DNA of 64,000 bases, taken from NCBI GenBank assembly GCA_965662685.1, contig CBFIIQ010000002.1, positions 1 through 64,000 of the forward strand. The letters are read 5' to 3'. Origin of the DNA: Eutrophocola sp965662685. GTDB lineage: Bacteria > Pseudomonadota > Gammaproteobacteria > Pseudomonadales > Pseudohongiellaceae. Positions within the stretch are counted from its first letter, which is position 1. Every line of letters starts with the position of its first letter. Below the pieces are notes generated by a model. The model saw nothing but the letters and a program-made list of their open reading frames with translations. It was not told the origin of the DNA and ran no database searches. Of the stretch, positions 18,282 through 27,386 are shown one piece after another. The position numbers and the translations under genes were made by a program.

Positions 18282-19091
18282 ATGCTGCAATTTCCCCAGA
18301 TTGATCCGGTAGCCATTTCCCTGGGACCGCTACAGATTCATTGGTATGCCCTGACCTATATTGCCGGTTTTGCGGCAGCGTGGTTTCTGGGCATGAAACG
18401 GGCGGATGCCAAAAATTCCGGTTGGACACGCACCCAGGTCAGCGATCTGATTACCAATTCTGCCATAGGTGTTATTCTTGGTGGACGCATCGGTTATGTG
18501 GTTTTTTACAATGCCGGTAGTCTGTTGGAAGACCCCCTTTCGCTGTTTTATATCTGGCAGGGAGGCATGTCCTTTCACGGTGGTTTGCTGGGGGTAGGGA
18601 CTGCGCTGTGGTTATTTGGCCGTAGCACGGGCAAATCGGTTTTTCGGGTAATGGACTTTACCGCTCCGCTTGCGCCCCTTGGCCTGGCGTTTGGTCGGCT
18701 GGGAAACTTTATCAATGGTGAATTGTGGGGCAGGGCCGCAGACGTGCCATGGGCCATGGTTTTTCCTGCAGACAAACTGCAAATAGCTCGTCACCCGTCC
18801 CAGCTCTATCAGTTCGCCTTGGAGGGCATAAGTCTGTTTTTGATTCTCTGGTTGTATTCATCAAGACAGCGTCCGGTCTTCGCCGTTACCGGAGCCTTTT
18901 GTCTGGGTTATGGGGTTTTTCGTACTTTCGCAGAGTTTTTTCGTGAACCCGATGCCCACCTTGGTTTTGTGGCCTTTGACTGGATGAGCAAGGGGCAGCA
19001 GTTATCAATTCCAATGATAATTGGTGGTGTTATCATTTTGTTGATGGCCTACCGCAATGACAGTTTTAACAAAACGCCAACAGCTCGATAA
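18282..19091 (+). CDS. lgt: Prolipoprotein diacylglyceryl transferase
   Basis: Inner-membrane enzyme that attaches diacylglycerol to the lipobox cysteine, first step of lipoprotein maturation. 269 residues with about seven membrane helices. Signature GRLGNFINGELWGR and the catalytic-region HGGLLGV are present, as are the N-terminal PLQIHWYALTYI and C-terminal FRTFAEFFREPD. Starts with ATG 18282, 122 bp after ptsP. Followed by a REP-like palindrome and thyA, a common gammaproteobacterial order. Confidence 0.96.
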   Translation: MLQFPQIDPVAISLGPLQIHWYALTYIAGFAAAWFLGMKRADAKNSGWTRTQVSDLITNSAIGVILGGRIGYVVFYNAGSLLEDPLSLFYIWQGGMSFHGGLLGVGTALWLFGRSTGKSVFRVMDFTAPLAPLGLAFGRLGNFINGELWGRAADVPWAMVFPADKLQIARHPSQLYQFALEGISLFLILWLYSSRQRPVFAVTGAFCLGYGVFRTFAEFFREPDAHLGFVAFDWMSKGQQLSIPMIIGGVIILLMAYRNDSFNKTPTAR

Positions 19092-19104
19092 TAAATATAA
19101 ACAG

Positions 19105-19141
19105 GTAGGTCGGATAAGCTCTGAAGGGGCGCCATCCGACA
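19105..19141 (+). repeat. REP-like palindromic element
   Basis: Starts TAGGTCGGATAAG and ends GCCATCCGACA; the 7-bp arms GTCGGAT (19109-19115) and ATCCGAC (19134-19140) are exact inverted repeats. Closely resembles enterobacterial-type REP units (GGATAAG...CATCCG). Lies between lgt and thyA. A second copy in the same orientation is at 63345-63381. Confidence 0.7.
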
Positions 19142-19188
19142 GGAATAAATAACAAGAATTTAACTAACCCAAATCAAGAGATTTCCTG

Positions 19189-19983
19189 ATGCGACAATAC
19201 CTCGACATGATGCAGCATATTCTGGATAACGGTGCGAAGAAACAGGATCGTACCGGAACCGGAACTCTTTCTGTATTTGGTCACCAAATGCGTTTTGATT
19301 TATCCAAAGGGTTTCCTTTGCTCACCACTAAAAAACTTCATATCCGCTCTATTGTTATAGAGCTGCTATGGTTCTTGAATGGTGATACAAATATAAAGTA
19401 CCTGAAGGATAATAATGTAAGAATCTGGGATGAGTGGGCAGATGAAAATGGCGAACTTGGTCCTGTTTACGGATTTCAGTGGCGCTCCTGGCCGGGAAAA
19501 GATGGCCAGACTATAGACCAGATTGATAACGTGATGAACAATATAAAACAAAATCCGGATTCACGCCGACATATTGTGGTGGCTTATAATCCTGCTTATG
19601 TAGACGAAATGGCGTTGCCTCCCTGCCATTCCCTGTTTCAGTTCTATGTAGCAGATGGAAAGCTTTCCTGTCAGCTTTATCAGCGTTCTTGCGATACCTT
19701 CCTCGGGGTACCCTTTAATATTGCCTCCTATGCACTGCTTACACATATGATGGCCCAGCAATGTGATCTTGAAGTAGGTGATTTTGTCTGGACTGGTGGT
19801 GATGTGCATTTGTATCTGGATCACCTGGATCAGGCTCGAGAACAGCTTACGCGAGAGCCCATGACATTACCGCGCCTGGAGATTAAACGAAAACCACCTT
19901 CATTGTATGAATATACTTTCGAAGACTTTGAAATTCTCGATTACCAATCACACCCTCATATAGCGGCGCCGATATCAGTATGA
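19189..19983 (+). CDS. thyA: Thymidylate synthase
   Basis: Methylates dUMP to dTMP with methylene-tetrahydrofolate. 264 residues, the same length as the E. coli enzyme. Catalytic Cys146 in LPPCHSLFQFYV; phosphate-binding RRHIVVAYNP and QRSCDTFLGVPFNIASYA; DVHLYLDHLDQ; C-terminal AAPISV. The ATG follows GAGATTTCCTG. The TGA overlaps the folA ATG (ATGA-type, 4 bp), coupling synthesis of the two enzymes of the thymidylate cycle. Confidence 0.98.
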   Translation: MRQYLDMMQHILDNGAKKQDRTGTGTLSVFGHQMRFDLSKGFPLLTTKKLHIRSIVIELLWFLNGDTNIKYLKDNNVRIWDEWADENGELGPVYGFQWRSWPGKDGQTIDQIDNVMNNIKQNPDSRRHIVVAYNPAYVDEMALPPCHSLFQFYVADGKLSCQLYQRSCDTFLGVPFNIASYALLTHMMAQQCDLEVGDFVWTGGDVHLYLDHLDQAREQLTREPMTLPRLEIKRKPPSLYEYTFEDFEILDYQSHPHIAAPISV

Positions 19984-20487
19984 AGATTTCACTTGTCTGG
20001 GCGATGGCCGAAAACCGGGTAATTGGTCTCAATAACAGCTTGCCCTGGTACCTGCCGGAAGACCTTAAATATTTCAAACGCATTACTTTGGGTAAGCCGG
20101 TAATCATGGGACGAAAAACCTATGAGTCCATTGGCAAGCCCTTGCCAGGTAGAACCAATATTGTGGTCAGCCGTAATGCCGGGTTTTCTGCCGAGGGAGT
20201 AAAAACAGTGAGTTCACTGGATGAGGCTAAAAAGCTTTGCGAAAGTATTGCTCTAATTGATGGTGTTAACGAGGCTATGGTGATTGGCGGGGCAGAAATT
20301 TACTCGCTGGCCTTACCGCTGGCAGATCGGCTCTATCTCACTGAAGTGTCATGCAGAAGTAGAGGGTGATACCACTTTCCCGGACTTTGATCGAAGTCTA
20401 TGGCAGGAAGTCGCTCGCGAAGATTTTGAAGCCTCCGCACCAAACCCCTACTCTTATAGTTTTCTGGTGCTGGATAAGATTCAGTAA
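19980..20487 (+). CDS. folA: Dihydrofolate reductase, frameshifted
   Basis: NADPH-dependent reduction of dihydrofolate. The frame from 19980 encodes MKISLVWAMAENRVIGLNNS, LPWYLPEDLKYFK, VIMGRKTYESIGKPLPGR and VIGGAEIYSLALP, then runs into a stop at 20369. Removing one base (extra T at 20349) restores HAEVEGDTTFPDFD and continues to a stop at 20487, for 168 residues in total, the normal DHFR length. Because folA is normally essential, an assembly insertion is far more likely than a real null allele. Overlaps thyA by 4 bp. Confidence 0.92.
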
Positions 20488-20538
20488 AGCCTGGTGGATC
20501 TAATTTATTAGTATTTAGCTTCACCGGAATTTTCAGCA

Positions 20539-20928
20539 CTATTCCGGTTCAGCAAAACATACCGCGCAAATCTTGTTGCCATCCAGGTCTCGCATATAAG
20601 CGGCATAAGCATTGGGGGCAAATTCACGAGGTCCGGGCGCCCCTTCATCGGTGCCCCCCAGCGCCATGCCGTTGGCATGAAATTCATCCACGCCGGCGCG
20701 AGTTGGTGACTTGAAGCCATAGGTACCACCATTGGCAACCGTTGCAGGTTCTCCATTGGCTGGATTCAAGAGGAAAAATTCTGGCCCCTCATCGGTGCCG
20801 AACATCGCGGAGTGGCCTTCCACTGTACCAACCAGTTTTGCACCAAGAGGGCCCAGCACTGCTGTATAAAATTCAGTAGCCTTATTTATATCGTTGGTAC
20901 CGACACAAGTATGATGAAGTAGTCTCAT
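20539..20928 (-). CDS. VOC-superfamily (glyoxalase-like) protein
   Basis: 129 residues starting MRLLHHTCVGTNDINKATEFY, the usual opening of vicinal-oxygen-chelate domains, and ending YMRDLDGNKICAVCF, where the second beta-alpha-beta-beta-beta module normally holds the metal-ligand Glu (here replaced by the DLDGNKI segment). Substrate unknown; the family includes lactoylglutathione lyases, dioxygenases and resistance proteins. Preceded on the minus strand by AGGAATAATC. Stands alone between folA and a small secreted protein gene. Confidence 0.82.
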   Translation of the reverse strand: MRLLHHTCVGTNDINKATEFYTAVLGPLGAKLVGTVEGHSAMFGTDEGPEFFLLNPANGEPATVANGGTYGFKSPTRAGVDEFHANGMALGGTDEGAPGPREFAPNAYAAYMRDLDGNKICAVCFAEPE

Positions 20929-21002
20929 GATTATTCCTTCTTTTACGCGAGCTTATCGGCTCGCTAATAATTATTGGTTATCCCAGTTTTCCTATCGCAT
21001 TC

Positions 21003-21416
21003 TTACTGGCGACGGCCACTCCAGGGAAATTGCTCTTCACCGTCAGTTCGGGTCCAGACGCCATTGAATGAAGAATAGTCCGGGCTGAAATCGAGATAGA
21101 CAAAGCCTTCACCGTCCTGATCAGTCCACTCCAGAGAGAACGAATGTTCACCTTCTTCCTTGATCAGGCCCGACAGGCGTCCTTCAAAGAAGCCGTTTTC
21201 ATCTTCCACTGAATAAGAGCCGGCAAAACGGCCCTGGGCATCGAAGCTCAGCACTGTCACTACTGGATCAAGATCACCGCCATTGTAGGCCATACCGGCA
21301 TAACGCCCAGCAATTTTCATGATGCCTTCCGGGACTGCTGCCTGTGCCAGAGTGGTTGTGAAAATTAACAGAAAGATGAAGCTGTTGCGAAGAACAATAG
21401 AGAGCTGTTTATTCAT
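21003..21416 (-). CDS. Small secreted protein of unknown function
   Basis: Not recognised. 137 residues with a signal peptide (about 1-26, FLLIFTTTLAQAA). The mature 11-kDa part is acidic and beta-rich, with GRYAGMAYNGGD, GRFAGSYSVEDENGFFEGRLSG and FNGVWTRTDGE, patterns of a small lipocalin-like or META-like beta barrel (inference). It starts 55 bp beyond the terminator of the large MoxR operon, so it is probably transcribed separately. Confidence 0.65.
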   Translation of the reverse strand: MNKQLSIVLRNSFIFLLIFTTTLAQAAVPEGIMKIAGRYAGMAYNGGDLDPVVTVLSFDAQGRFAGSYSVEDENGFFEGRLSGLIKEEGEHSFSLEWTDQDGEGFVYLDFSPDYSSFNGVWTRTDGEEQFPWSGRRQ

Positions 21417-21470
21417 GTTTGAATTTTTTATCAGTGTAGTTCAGTAGTAATAAAGGCCGCAGCATTATTA

Positions 21471-21502
21471 TAAAAAAACCGCCCGGTGTGCAGGGCGGTT
21501 TT
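21471..21502 (-). terminator. Intrinsic terminator of the MoxR/vWA operon
   Basis: Stem AAAACCGCCC (21475-21484) / GGGCGGTTTT (21493-21502) with an 8-nt loop; read on the minus strand the stem is followed by a run of seven T. It lies 38 bp after the stop of the DUF4175 gene and closes the seven-gene transcript. Confidence 0.88.
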
Positions 21503-21539
21503 GTAGGGAGCATTCCTCTTTCCTGTGACTGTTTAGACG

Positions 21540-24500
21540 CTACTCCCGGCTCAATTTCCTGTAGTACTCTGCCACTGATTCCTTATATTCGTCTGGAATG
21601 ATGTCGGAGGTCGCTGTTCGCACATTATTGGGATTATTGCTGTCGTTATCCAGTTGCAGACCTACTTCCAGTTGCTCAATAAGTGCCAGCATATCGTTAT
21701 ATTCCGCCGCCAGAATATCTTCATTGCGATTCAGACGTGTAGCTTCCAGTTGACGTATCCAGTCAACCATCTGGGCCAGTTCCTCGGCGTTGAGTTCAAG
21801 ATCCTGCACGGCATCGCGGGCTATCTCGGTAAACTGGTCAAGATCACCATAGAACTGTTCAGGGATATCAATGGGGCCATTAAACAGAGGATCAACACCG
21901 GTCCAGGCACCAAAGCGAGGCTCCATTGCAAACCTGTCTCCACCTCGATTACCACCGCCTTGTTGTTGCCCCTGCTGCTGGCCACCCTGTTGTCCTTGCT
22001 GACCTTGCTGACCTTGCTGACCTTGCTGATTTTGCTGTTGCCCCTGTTGTCCTTCCTGTCCTTGCTGCTGTCCCTGACCATTCTGTGCCAGCTGCTCCTG
22101 CAGGCGTGCACGCAGGCTTTGTGCCTGGCGTCTGGCTACATCCAGATCCGAGGTGCCCGGTGCGCCCTGGGTAGCGACCATTTCCTGGGCATTTTCCAGA
22201 CGTTCGGCCAGTTTGCGCATTTCCGCAGTGACAGCACTTTCATTACCCGCGATATATAGTCCATAACCGGCATCTATATAAAGACCAGCGTTGGTGAGCG
22301 CCTGTTCAAGTTCATTTTCAACAATATCCTGATTGGCGCGCTGTAATTCGCGTGATGCTTCCGGAACATCATCACCAAAGCGCTGCATGGTGCCAAGCAT
22401 CTGTTCCTGAAGGGTGGAAAGCTCCGCGGCCAGCTCTGCTTTCTGCCGCGCCAGTTCCCATTCTTCCTGGAGTTCCATGCCACGGCTATTAGGGTCTTCA
22501 CCAGATTCACGTTCTGCCACTGCTGTGGCCATGGCCTGTTCAAGAATCTGTTCCTGTCGCTGCTGCTCTCGCAACATGCTTTCGGCCCGATCAGCCATGT
22601 TGCTGAATGAAGATTGCATATCAGCGAGCTGGTCAGCGACTATCTGTTCGCGCGCGCCTTCCAATTGTCGGCCAGCTTCATCAGCAGCCCGTTGTAATTC
22701 TTCGGGGCTGGTATTTCCCCGCATTGCCTCGGCACTTTCTTCCATCGCGCGAATGGCACTTTCCAATCGTCGTTGCAGTTCGTTCTGGGCAATTTGTTCT
22801 CCTTGCTGCTGCCCCTGGCCGGCTTGTTGTCCTTGCTGACCAGGTTGTTGTTCTTGCTGTCCGGATTGTGCGCCTTGTTGTCCCTGCTGACCTTGTTGCC
22901 CCTGTTGTCCTTCCTGTCCTTGTTGCTGGCCCTGCTGCTGATTATTCTGGGCAGTTTGCTGTCCCTGCTGACCACGCTGCAGGCTTTCCCGCTGCTGTTG
23001 CAGTTCATCAAGGCGTTGCTGCAATTCTTCTGCTTCGCGTCTTAACATTTCCTGTTGGTAGCGCTGTGCTTCTGATAGCTGTTGCTGGTTGCGCAGGTTA
23101 TTAGCCAATTGCTGCTGACGACGAGCCAGTTCATCCAACTGGTTCATTATGTCTTCTTCCTCGGCCTGTTGTGCCTGGGGGGAGACATTGCTTCCGGTTT
23201 CGTACTGATTCAGCTCCAGGTCCATTTCCAGTTCAAACATTTCAGCCAGGTCCTGTTGCGCGCGGCCACCACCGCCGCCGCCGCCACCTTGCTGCTGGTT
23301 GTTGACCTGAAATTCGTTAAATACCGCTTCGGCCCGCAGTAAATGCTGGAGAGCTTCCTGGGCAGGCTGAATGGCATCATCCAGCTCAACCGCCGCCAGA
23401 CGCTCAGAGGCCGGGTACATACTTTGAACAGCTTCTTCCATGTTGCTGACAAATTGCTCTATCTGGTCATCCATATTATCGAGCTGACGTGCACGGGTGC
23501 GCTCAGCCAGAGTGGCAGCCTGCTCGGCCAGAGTAGTTTGCAGCTCTGACAGCAGGGATGAGTTAACCTGAATCTGTCCATCGTTTGAGTCCTCAGCCTG
23601 TTCGCGAATCAGGTTCCAGGTAGAGGAAATGATCTGGCGTTGTCGGTTGGATATTTCATCCTGTGGGCCACCACCGCCACCTCCACCGCCTCCGCCAGAC
23701 ATTTGCGACTGGCTATAGCGACGCTGATAGGATTGAATCTGGATGAAAAACATATCGGTACGGACAGTCTGGGTTCGGTCATTTCCTTCGGCGTAAAAGG
23801 AAATAAGGTCACCGGGTACCAGGGGTACTTCCGAAGCAGGCAGGAGATCTTCATCCTCATCAGTCCCGATCATCAGATTGACGTATTCCTCTTCAGATTC
23901 TTCAACTCGCTGTTGCCGCTGTTGCTCTTCGTTCGAGGTAACAATAGAGAACTGGCCCACGTTGGTTTGCGTGTCTTCCTCTTCAGCAACACGCATATTC
24001 TCAAGCATGAAGATATACTCAGCGGTGATATCACGTGTGTTTTCAGCCAGGGTAACTGTTTCCCAATCCCCCCCGTTGATTGAATATTTAAGGCTTAGTG
24101 CTTCCAGATTGAAATCATCACTGGCTTCAATACGCGCAGTGACTTCCTCGATATTACTGGCATTCCAGTCACCACCGGGACGAATGAATTCGATTACCGG
24201 TTTTCCGTCTTCTGCAATTCGAATGAAATAATCATCACTCAAGCGAACCTGCTCACCGCCAACAATGGCAGCTATATAATACTCGCCTTCATCGGTGACC
24301 ATGAATTCAGTCGTGGCTTCCACGCCATCAACTTCAAGGGGCTGACCATTTTCATTCAACACCAGTTCGCCACCTGGCAGGGGAGCAGTAGTGGTTACTT
24401 TCAGTCCGATCCTGGTATCGGGCAGGGTTCTGATATCACCCAGTTCGAATGTTTCGGGATCCCGTTCTGTCCACTCCGGGTAGTTGTAGGTCAGTTCCAG

Positions 24501-25325
24501 TTTTTCAATACCGGGCACTTCAACCACCTGTATCTCAAATTCCGGACTGCGAATGCCTGTGGTGGTGACAAAATAATTCATGTCTTGTTGAAGTGAGAAA
24601 AAAGTGAACTCAAACCCGGCAGGGCTTTTTACCATTTCTACATCCTGCCATTCACCACCGGTTTCACGCACATGAATAACCGCCTTGTCGGGCGAGAAGC
24701 CTTCCATGACAGCCATAACCCGCAAATTGGCACCGCGCCTCACACTCTGGTCGCCCGGGGTGATAGTAATGGATTGTGGAGGAAGCAGGTCATCTACAGC
24801 CCAACCGGCAAATAAATTCCGCAGGCTGTAATTCATCATGCCAGGCCCGGCAACTACCAGAATCAGTAACACGGTAATTGCTGTCGCGCCGATGGCGCCG
24901 GCAAGATTGAAGTCCTTCTGCCTGATCTCCTGATGAACAGGATGAGTCTCGCTGACCTGAAGTGCATCTTCTGCCAGCAGATCAAGGAAGGGATTGTTGC
25001 TTTCACGCATCTGGGAATAGGTTTCGACACGTCCGCCAAAGTCCGGTGTACGTTCTTCAATCTTGCTGCTGATGTTGGCATCAAGATCCTGTAACGGGCG
25101 GATAATTGTGATGATGATGGCCGCGGCCACAGCCAGCACCAGCAGAATCCGGAAAGCGGCGACAGTTTCGCCGGAAAACCCACTTTCAGTAGAAAACCAG
25201 GCACCAATAACAGACATCAACAGCAATACAACAGCACTGGCAGCAACGCCCTGCAAGAGAGTGAGTTTTCTAAGACGCTGTCTGAAAGCGTCGAGATACT
25301 GATCCAGACGGTTGGAAGTATTCAT
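21540..25325 (-). CDS. DUF4175-family membrane protein with Gln/Gly-rich repeats
   Basis: 1261 residues. Three membrane helices near the N-terminus (about 24-44, 57-79, 145-170), then a long periplasmic region with immunoglobulin-like beta modules (about 190-480), two pure glycine runs (544-553 and 680-687), extended coiled coils, and two Gln-Gly repeat blocks (about 780-845 and 1080-1127). Matches the overall plan of DUF4175 proteins, which lie next to MoxR/DUF58/BatA genes, but is clearly longer than the ~850 residues usual in alphaproteobacteria. Last gene of the operon, 39 bp after the BatA-like gene. Function not established; the architecture suggests a periplasm-spanning structural or scaffold protein. 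Confidence 0.82.
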   Translation of the reverse strand: MNTSNRLDQYLDAFRQRLRKLTLLQGVAASAVVLLLMSVIGAWFSTESGFSGETVAAFRILLVLAVAAAIIITIIRPLQDLDANISSKIEERTPDFGGRVETYSQMRESNNPFLDLLAEDALQVSETHPVHQEIRQKDFNLAGAIGATAITVLLILVVAGPGMMNYSLRNLFAGWAVDDLLPPQSITITPGDQSVRRGANLRVMAVMEGFSPDKAVIHVRETGGEWQDVEMVKSPAGFEFTFFSLQQDMNYFVTTTGIRSPEFEIQVVEVPGIEKLELTYNYPEWTERDPETFELGDIRTLPDTRIGLKVTTTAPLPGGELVLNENGQPLEVDGVEATTEFMVTDEGEYYIAAIVGGEQVRLSDDYFIRIAEDGKPVIEFIRPGGDWNASNIEEVTARIEASDDFNLEALSLKYSINGGDWETVTLAENTRDITAEYIFMLENMRVAEEEDTQTNVGQFSIVTSNEEQQRQQRVEESEEEYVNLMIGTDEDEDLLPASEVPLVPGDLISFYAEGNDRTQTVRTDMFFIQIQSYQRRYSQSQMSGGGGGGGGGGPQDEISNRQRQIISSTWNLIREQAEDSNDGQIQVNSSLLSELQTTLAEQAATLAERTRARQLDNMDDQIEQFVSNMEEAVQSMYPASERLAAVELDDAIQPAQEALQHLLRAEAVFNEFQVNNQQQGGGGGGGGRAQQDLAEMFELEMDLELNQYETGSNVSPQAQQAEEEDIMNQLDELARRQQQLANNLRNQQQLSEAQRYQQEMLRREAEELQQRLDELQQQRESLQRGQQGQQTAQNNQQQGQQQGQEGQQGQQGQQGQQGAQSGQQEQQPGQQGQQAGQGQQQGEQIAQNELQRRLESAIRAMEESAEAMRGNTSPEELQRAADEAGRQLEGAREQIVADQLADMQSSFSNMADRAESMLREQQRQEQILEQAMATAVAERESGEDPNSRGMELQEEWELARQKAELAAELSTLQEQMLGTMQRFGDDVPEASRELQRANQDIVENELEQALTNAGLYIDAGYGLYIAGNESAVTAEMRKLAERLENAQEMVATQGAPGTSDLDVARRQAQSLRARLQEQLAQNGQGQQQGQEGQQGQQQNQQGQQGQQGQQGQQGGQQQGQQQGGGNRGGDRFAMEPRFGAWTGVDPLFNGPIDIPEQFYGDLDQFTEIARDAVQDLELNAEELAQMVDWIRQLEATRLNRNEDILAAEYNDMLALIEQLEVGLQLDNDSNNPNNVRTATSDIIPDEYKESVAEYYRKLSRE
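21945..22085 (-). repeat. Gln-Gly coding repeats, C-terminal block of the DUF4175 gene
   Basis: Runs of a 9-bp unit (plus strand CCTTGCTGA, repeated without change at about 21994-22029) encode QQG triplets. Such units expand and contract by slippage, so length may vary between strains and be miscollapsed in assembly. Confidence 0.75.
22790..22985 (-). repeat. Gln-Gly coding repeats, central block of the DUF4175 gene
   Basis: Encodes degenerate QQG, QQQGQ and QEGQQG units with the same 9-bp periodicity as the block at 21945-22085, separated from it by about 230 residues of coiled coil. Confidence 0.7.
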
Positions 25326-25364
25326 CTGCTGATTGCCTTTATATAGCTTTCTTTTACCTGATGT

Positions 25365-27383
25365 TTATAAGGTTCCCGTTCTTACGCGTAGGTACTGATT
25401 ACCCAGAATCGACTCAGCGAGAACAATAATAGCAAGCAAAATCAGGAAGATACGCCAAATTTCATTTTCTTCTCTGTCCTCACCTGCGTTAACTGCGGCA
25501 GAGTCCGGGTTCAGGCTCTGTTCCCCCGCATTAGCCGTACCGGCGACTACATTCTGCCAGTTTTGAATTACCTGGGCATCCATTACTGTGAGATCGGATT
25601 CCCGTCGATCCGGATTGACTGCGACCAGTACCTCTCCTGCAGGGGTAAAGACCTGATAGTAGCCTGTTTTATTCAAGCGAATATCCTGAGACTGGGTAGT
25701 ATCTGATAATGACAACAGACTTTCGCCATCAGGATCAAATACCTGACCAGAAGCACCACCGGCCAGCGATAACTGAAGAAAGCTTTCTGCTACCTGTTCG
25801 CGGATTAACAGGTTTTCATTGGACAGGTAGCGCGCCGCCTCTGCCATAAAGCTGACAAACACCGGTTTTACCGGCAGATCACTAAGGGTATTGTCCAGTG
25901 CCGTAGTCAATAGCAATATGCGACCGCGGCCAATTTCACTTTCGATCAATACCGGGCGGTCTGAGGTCTGGGCGATGAGGATGCGTTGATCTCCAGTCAG
26001 ATTGACCGGCAAGGCCTGCATATTGACGGATCCCCAGCCGGATGTTTGTGAAAGCACGGGATGACTGCTATCTATCATGGTAATTGGATTGCGGCTTTCG
26101 CGTCCTGGACTGGCAGTGCCAACCTGAAGCCCAAGCACAGGCACGGTATCAAGACCAAGACTGGCTTCTCCGGCTGCAGCCAGAACGGCTCCACCACCAC
26201 TGACATAATCGCTGATTGCACTTGCCAGACTGGTATTCACGGTGCCGATATCTTCAATAACAATCCAGGGATAGCGCTGCAGTATCCTTGCATCCAGATC
26301 ATCGATTGTTTGTGTGATGACTTCATAGCCTCTTGGTGCGGTTTCAAGCGCGGCACGAATATAGGTGACGCCAAGGGATTCCGGATTTGTTGTGAGCAAC
26401 ATTACCGGTGCTGGCGGAGAGTTATCAAACACGGTATGGCGGATGTCATCACCGGGCAATGAATCAGGTGGTAACAATTGAATATCAATTCGGTTATCGC
26501 CTTCTTCAAAGACCACGTTATCAAAAGCCACAATAGTATTGCCAGCCCCCTCGAGAGTGACGTCCTGTCGTTGTTGTTCAACATTGTTGATGCTTAAAAT
26601 GACGGACTTTTCAGCCATATCATCTTCACTGACCAACCCCCGAATACCCACTTCAACACTATTGCGGGCTTTAACAAGCACGGAATCCACCAGCCAGTTA
26701 GGAATGTTCTCTGTCCTGATCTGAACAATATCCAGAGTGACCGGTCTGCCATTAATAACATCGGGGATCATGTCGGCAAAACGAACTGCCTGGCCACTTT
26801 GTTGATAATCACTGATGAAGTGCATGATGAAATTAGCCTGGCTTTCCTCGATCAGGGTATTCATCGTGGTCACCATGATGCCAAGATCCAGTTTCCCATT
26901 ATCCGGTGAAAGGCTGCTCAATGCCTGAATCAGGACATTCCTGTCATCAGTGACAGGCACTATTGTAGTTACCCCTGAGGAAGCGGTGTACAGGCTTGCC
27001 ACCTCATCCTCATCCATATTGTTGACGATATCTCTTGCAGCTTCCTCGGCCGCGGCAAAGCTTTGGCCTTCCTGCATTGAGAAAGAAGTATCCAGCACGA
27101 TGACATGGTGTGTGGTGTCTTCAGTGACGATCGCGGCTGGGGGAGTAAAAAATACGGGACGCGTGAACGCCAGTACCAGAAACAGGAAAAACAGAATGCG
27201 CAGAGCCATAAGCAGCAGGTATTTAAGTTTACGCTGAACATGGATACGTTTCTTGGCTGGCTCCAGAAACATGGCAGTACTGAATTGTTCCCGTTCGGTA
27301 ACCTGGGTTTCAAGTCGATGCAGCCAGACTGGCAAGCCGATACCCAGAAGGCCCAGTAGAAAAAGTGGAGCTATTAATGCCAC
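25365..27383 (-). CDS. BatA-like membrane protein with vWA domain
   Basis: 672 residues. N-terminal BatA module with two membrane helices (about 1-20 and 55-75, LPVWLHRLE and LLLMALRILFFLFLVLAF), then a von Willebrand A domain whose MIDAS site is D98-T-S-F-S102, a region resembling class I amidotransferase folds (about 310-480) and a C-terminal helix (WRIFLILLAIIVLAE). The vWA domain should face the periplasm and bind a metal-dependent partner. Lies 3 bp after the DUF58 gene. Role inferred from Bat operons: envelope-stress or assembly function with MoxR. Confidence 0.86.
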   Translation of the reverse strand: MALIAPLFLLGLLGIGLPVWLHRLETQVTEREQFSTAMFLEPAKKRIHVQRKLKYLLLMALRILFFLFLVLAFTRPVFFTPPAAIVTEDTTHHVIVLDTSFSMQEGQSFAAAEEAARDIVNNMDEDEVASLYTASSGVTTIVPVTDDRNVLIQALSSLSPDNGKLDLGIMVTTMNTLIEESQANFIMHFISDYQQSGQAVRFADMIPDVINGRPVTLDIVQIRTENIPNWLVDSVLVKARNSVEVGIRGLVSEDDMAEKSVILSINNVEQQRQDVTLEGAGNTIVAFDNVVFEEGDNRIDIQLLPPDSLPGDDIRHTVFDNSPPAPVMLLTTNPESLGVTYIRAALETAPRGYEVITQTIDDLDARILQRYPWIVIEDIGTVNTSLASAISDYVSGGGAVLAAAGEASLGLDTVPVLGLQVGTASPGRESRNPITMIDSSHPVLSQTSGWGSVNMQALPVNLTGDQRILIAQTSDRPVLIESEIGRGRILLLTTALDNTLSDLPVKPVFVSFMAEAARYLSNENLLIREQVAESFLQLSLAGGASGQVFDPDGESLLSLSDTTQSQDIRLNKTGYYQVFTPAGEVLVAVNPDRRESDLTVMDAQVIQNWQNVVAGTANAGEQSLNPDSAAVNAGEDREENEIWRIFLILLAIIVLAESILGNQYLRVRTGTL

Positions 27384-27386
27384 AGA

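Noticed and set aside
21990..22085. CRISPR-like array of short direct repeats
   Set aside because: The repeats are contiguous 9-bp coding units without spacers.
21654..22259. 201-residue plus-strand frame rich in Leu
   Set aside because: It is the complement of the Gln-Gly repeat region of the DUF4175 gene; CTG/TTG runs come from CAG/CAA codons.
22607..23104. 165-residue plus-strand frame rich in Val and Ala
   Set aside because: Antisense shadow of the DUF4175 coding repeats, with no ribosome site or domain.
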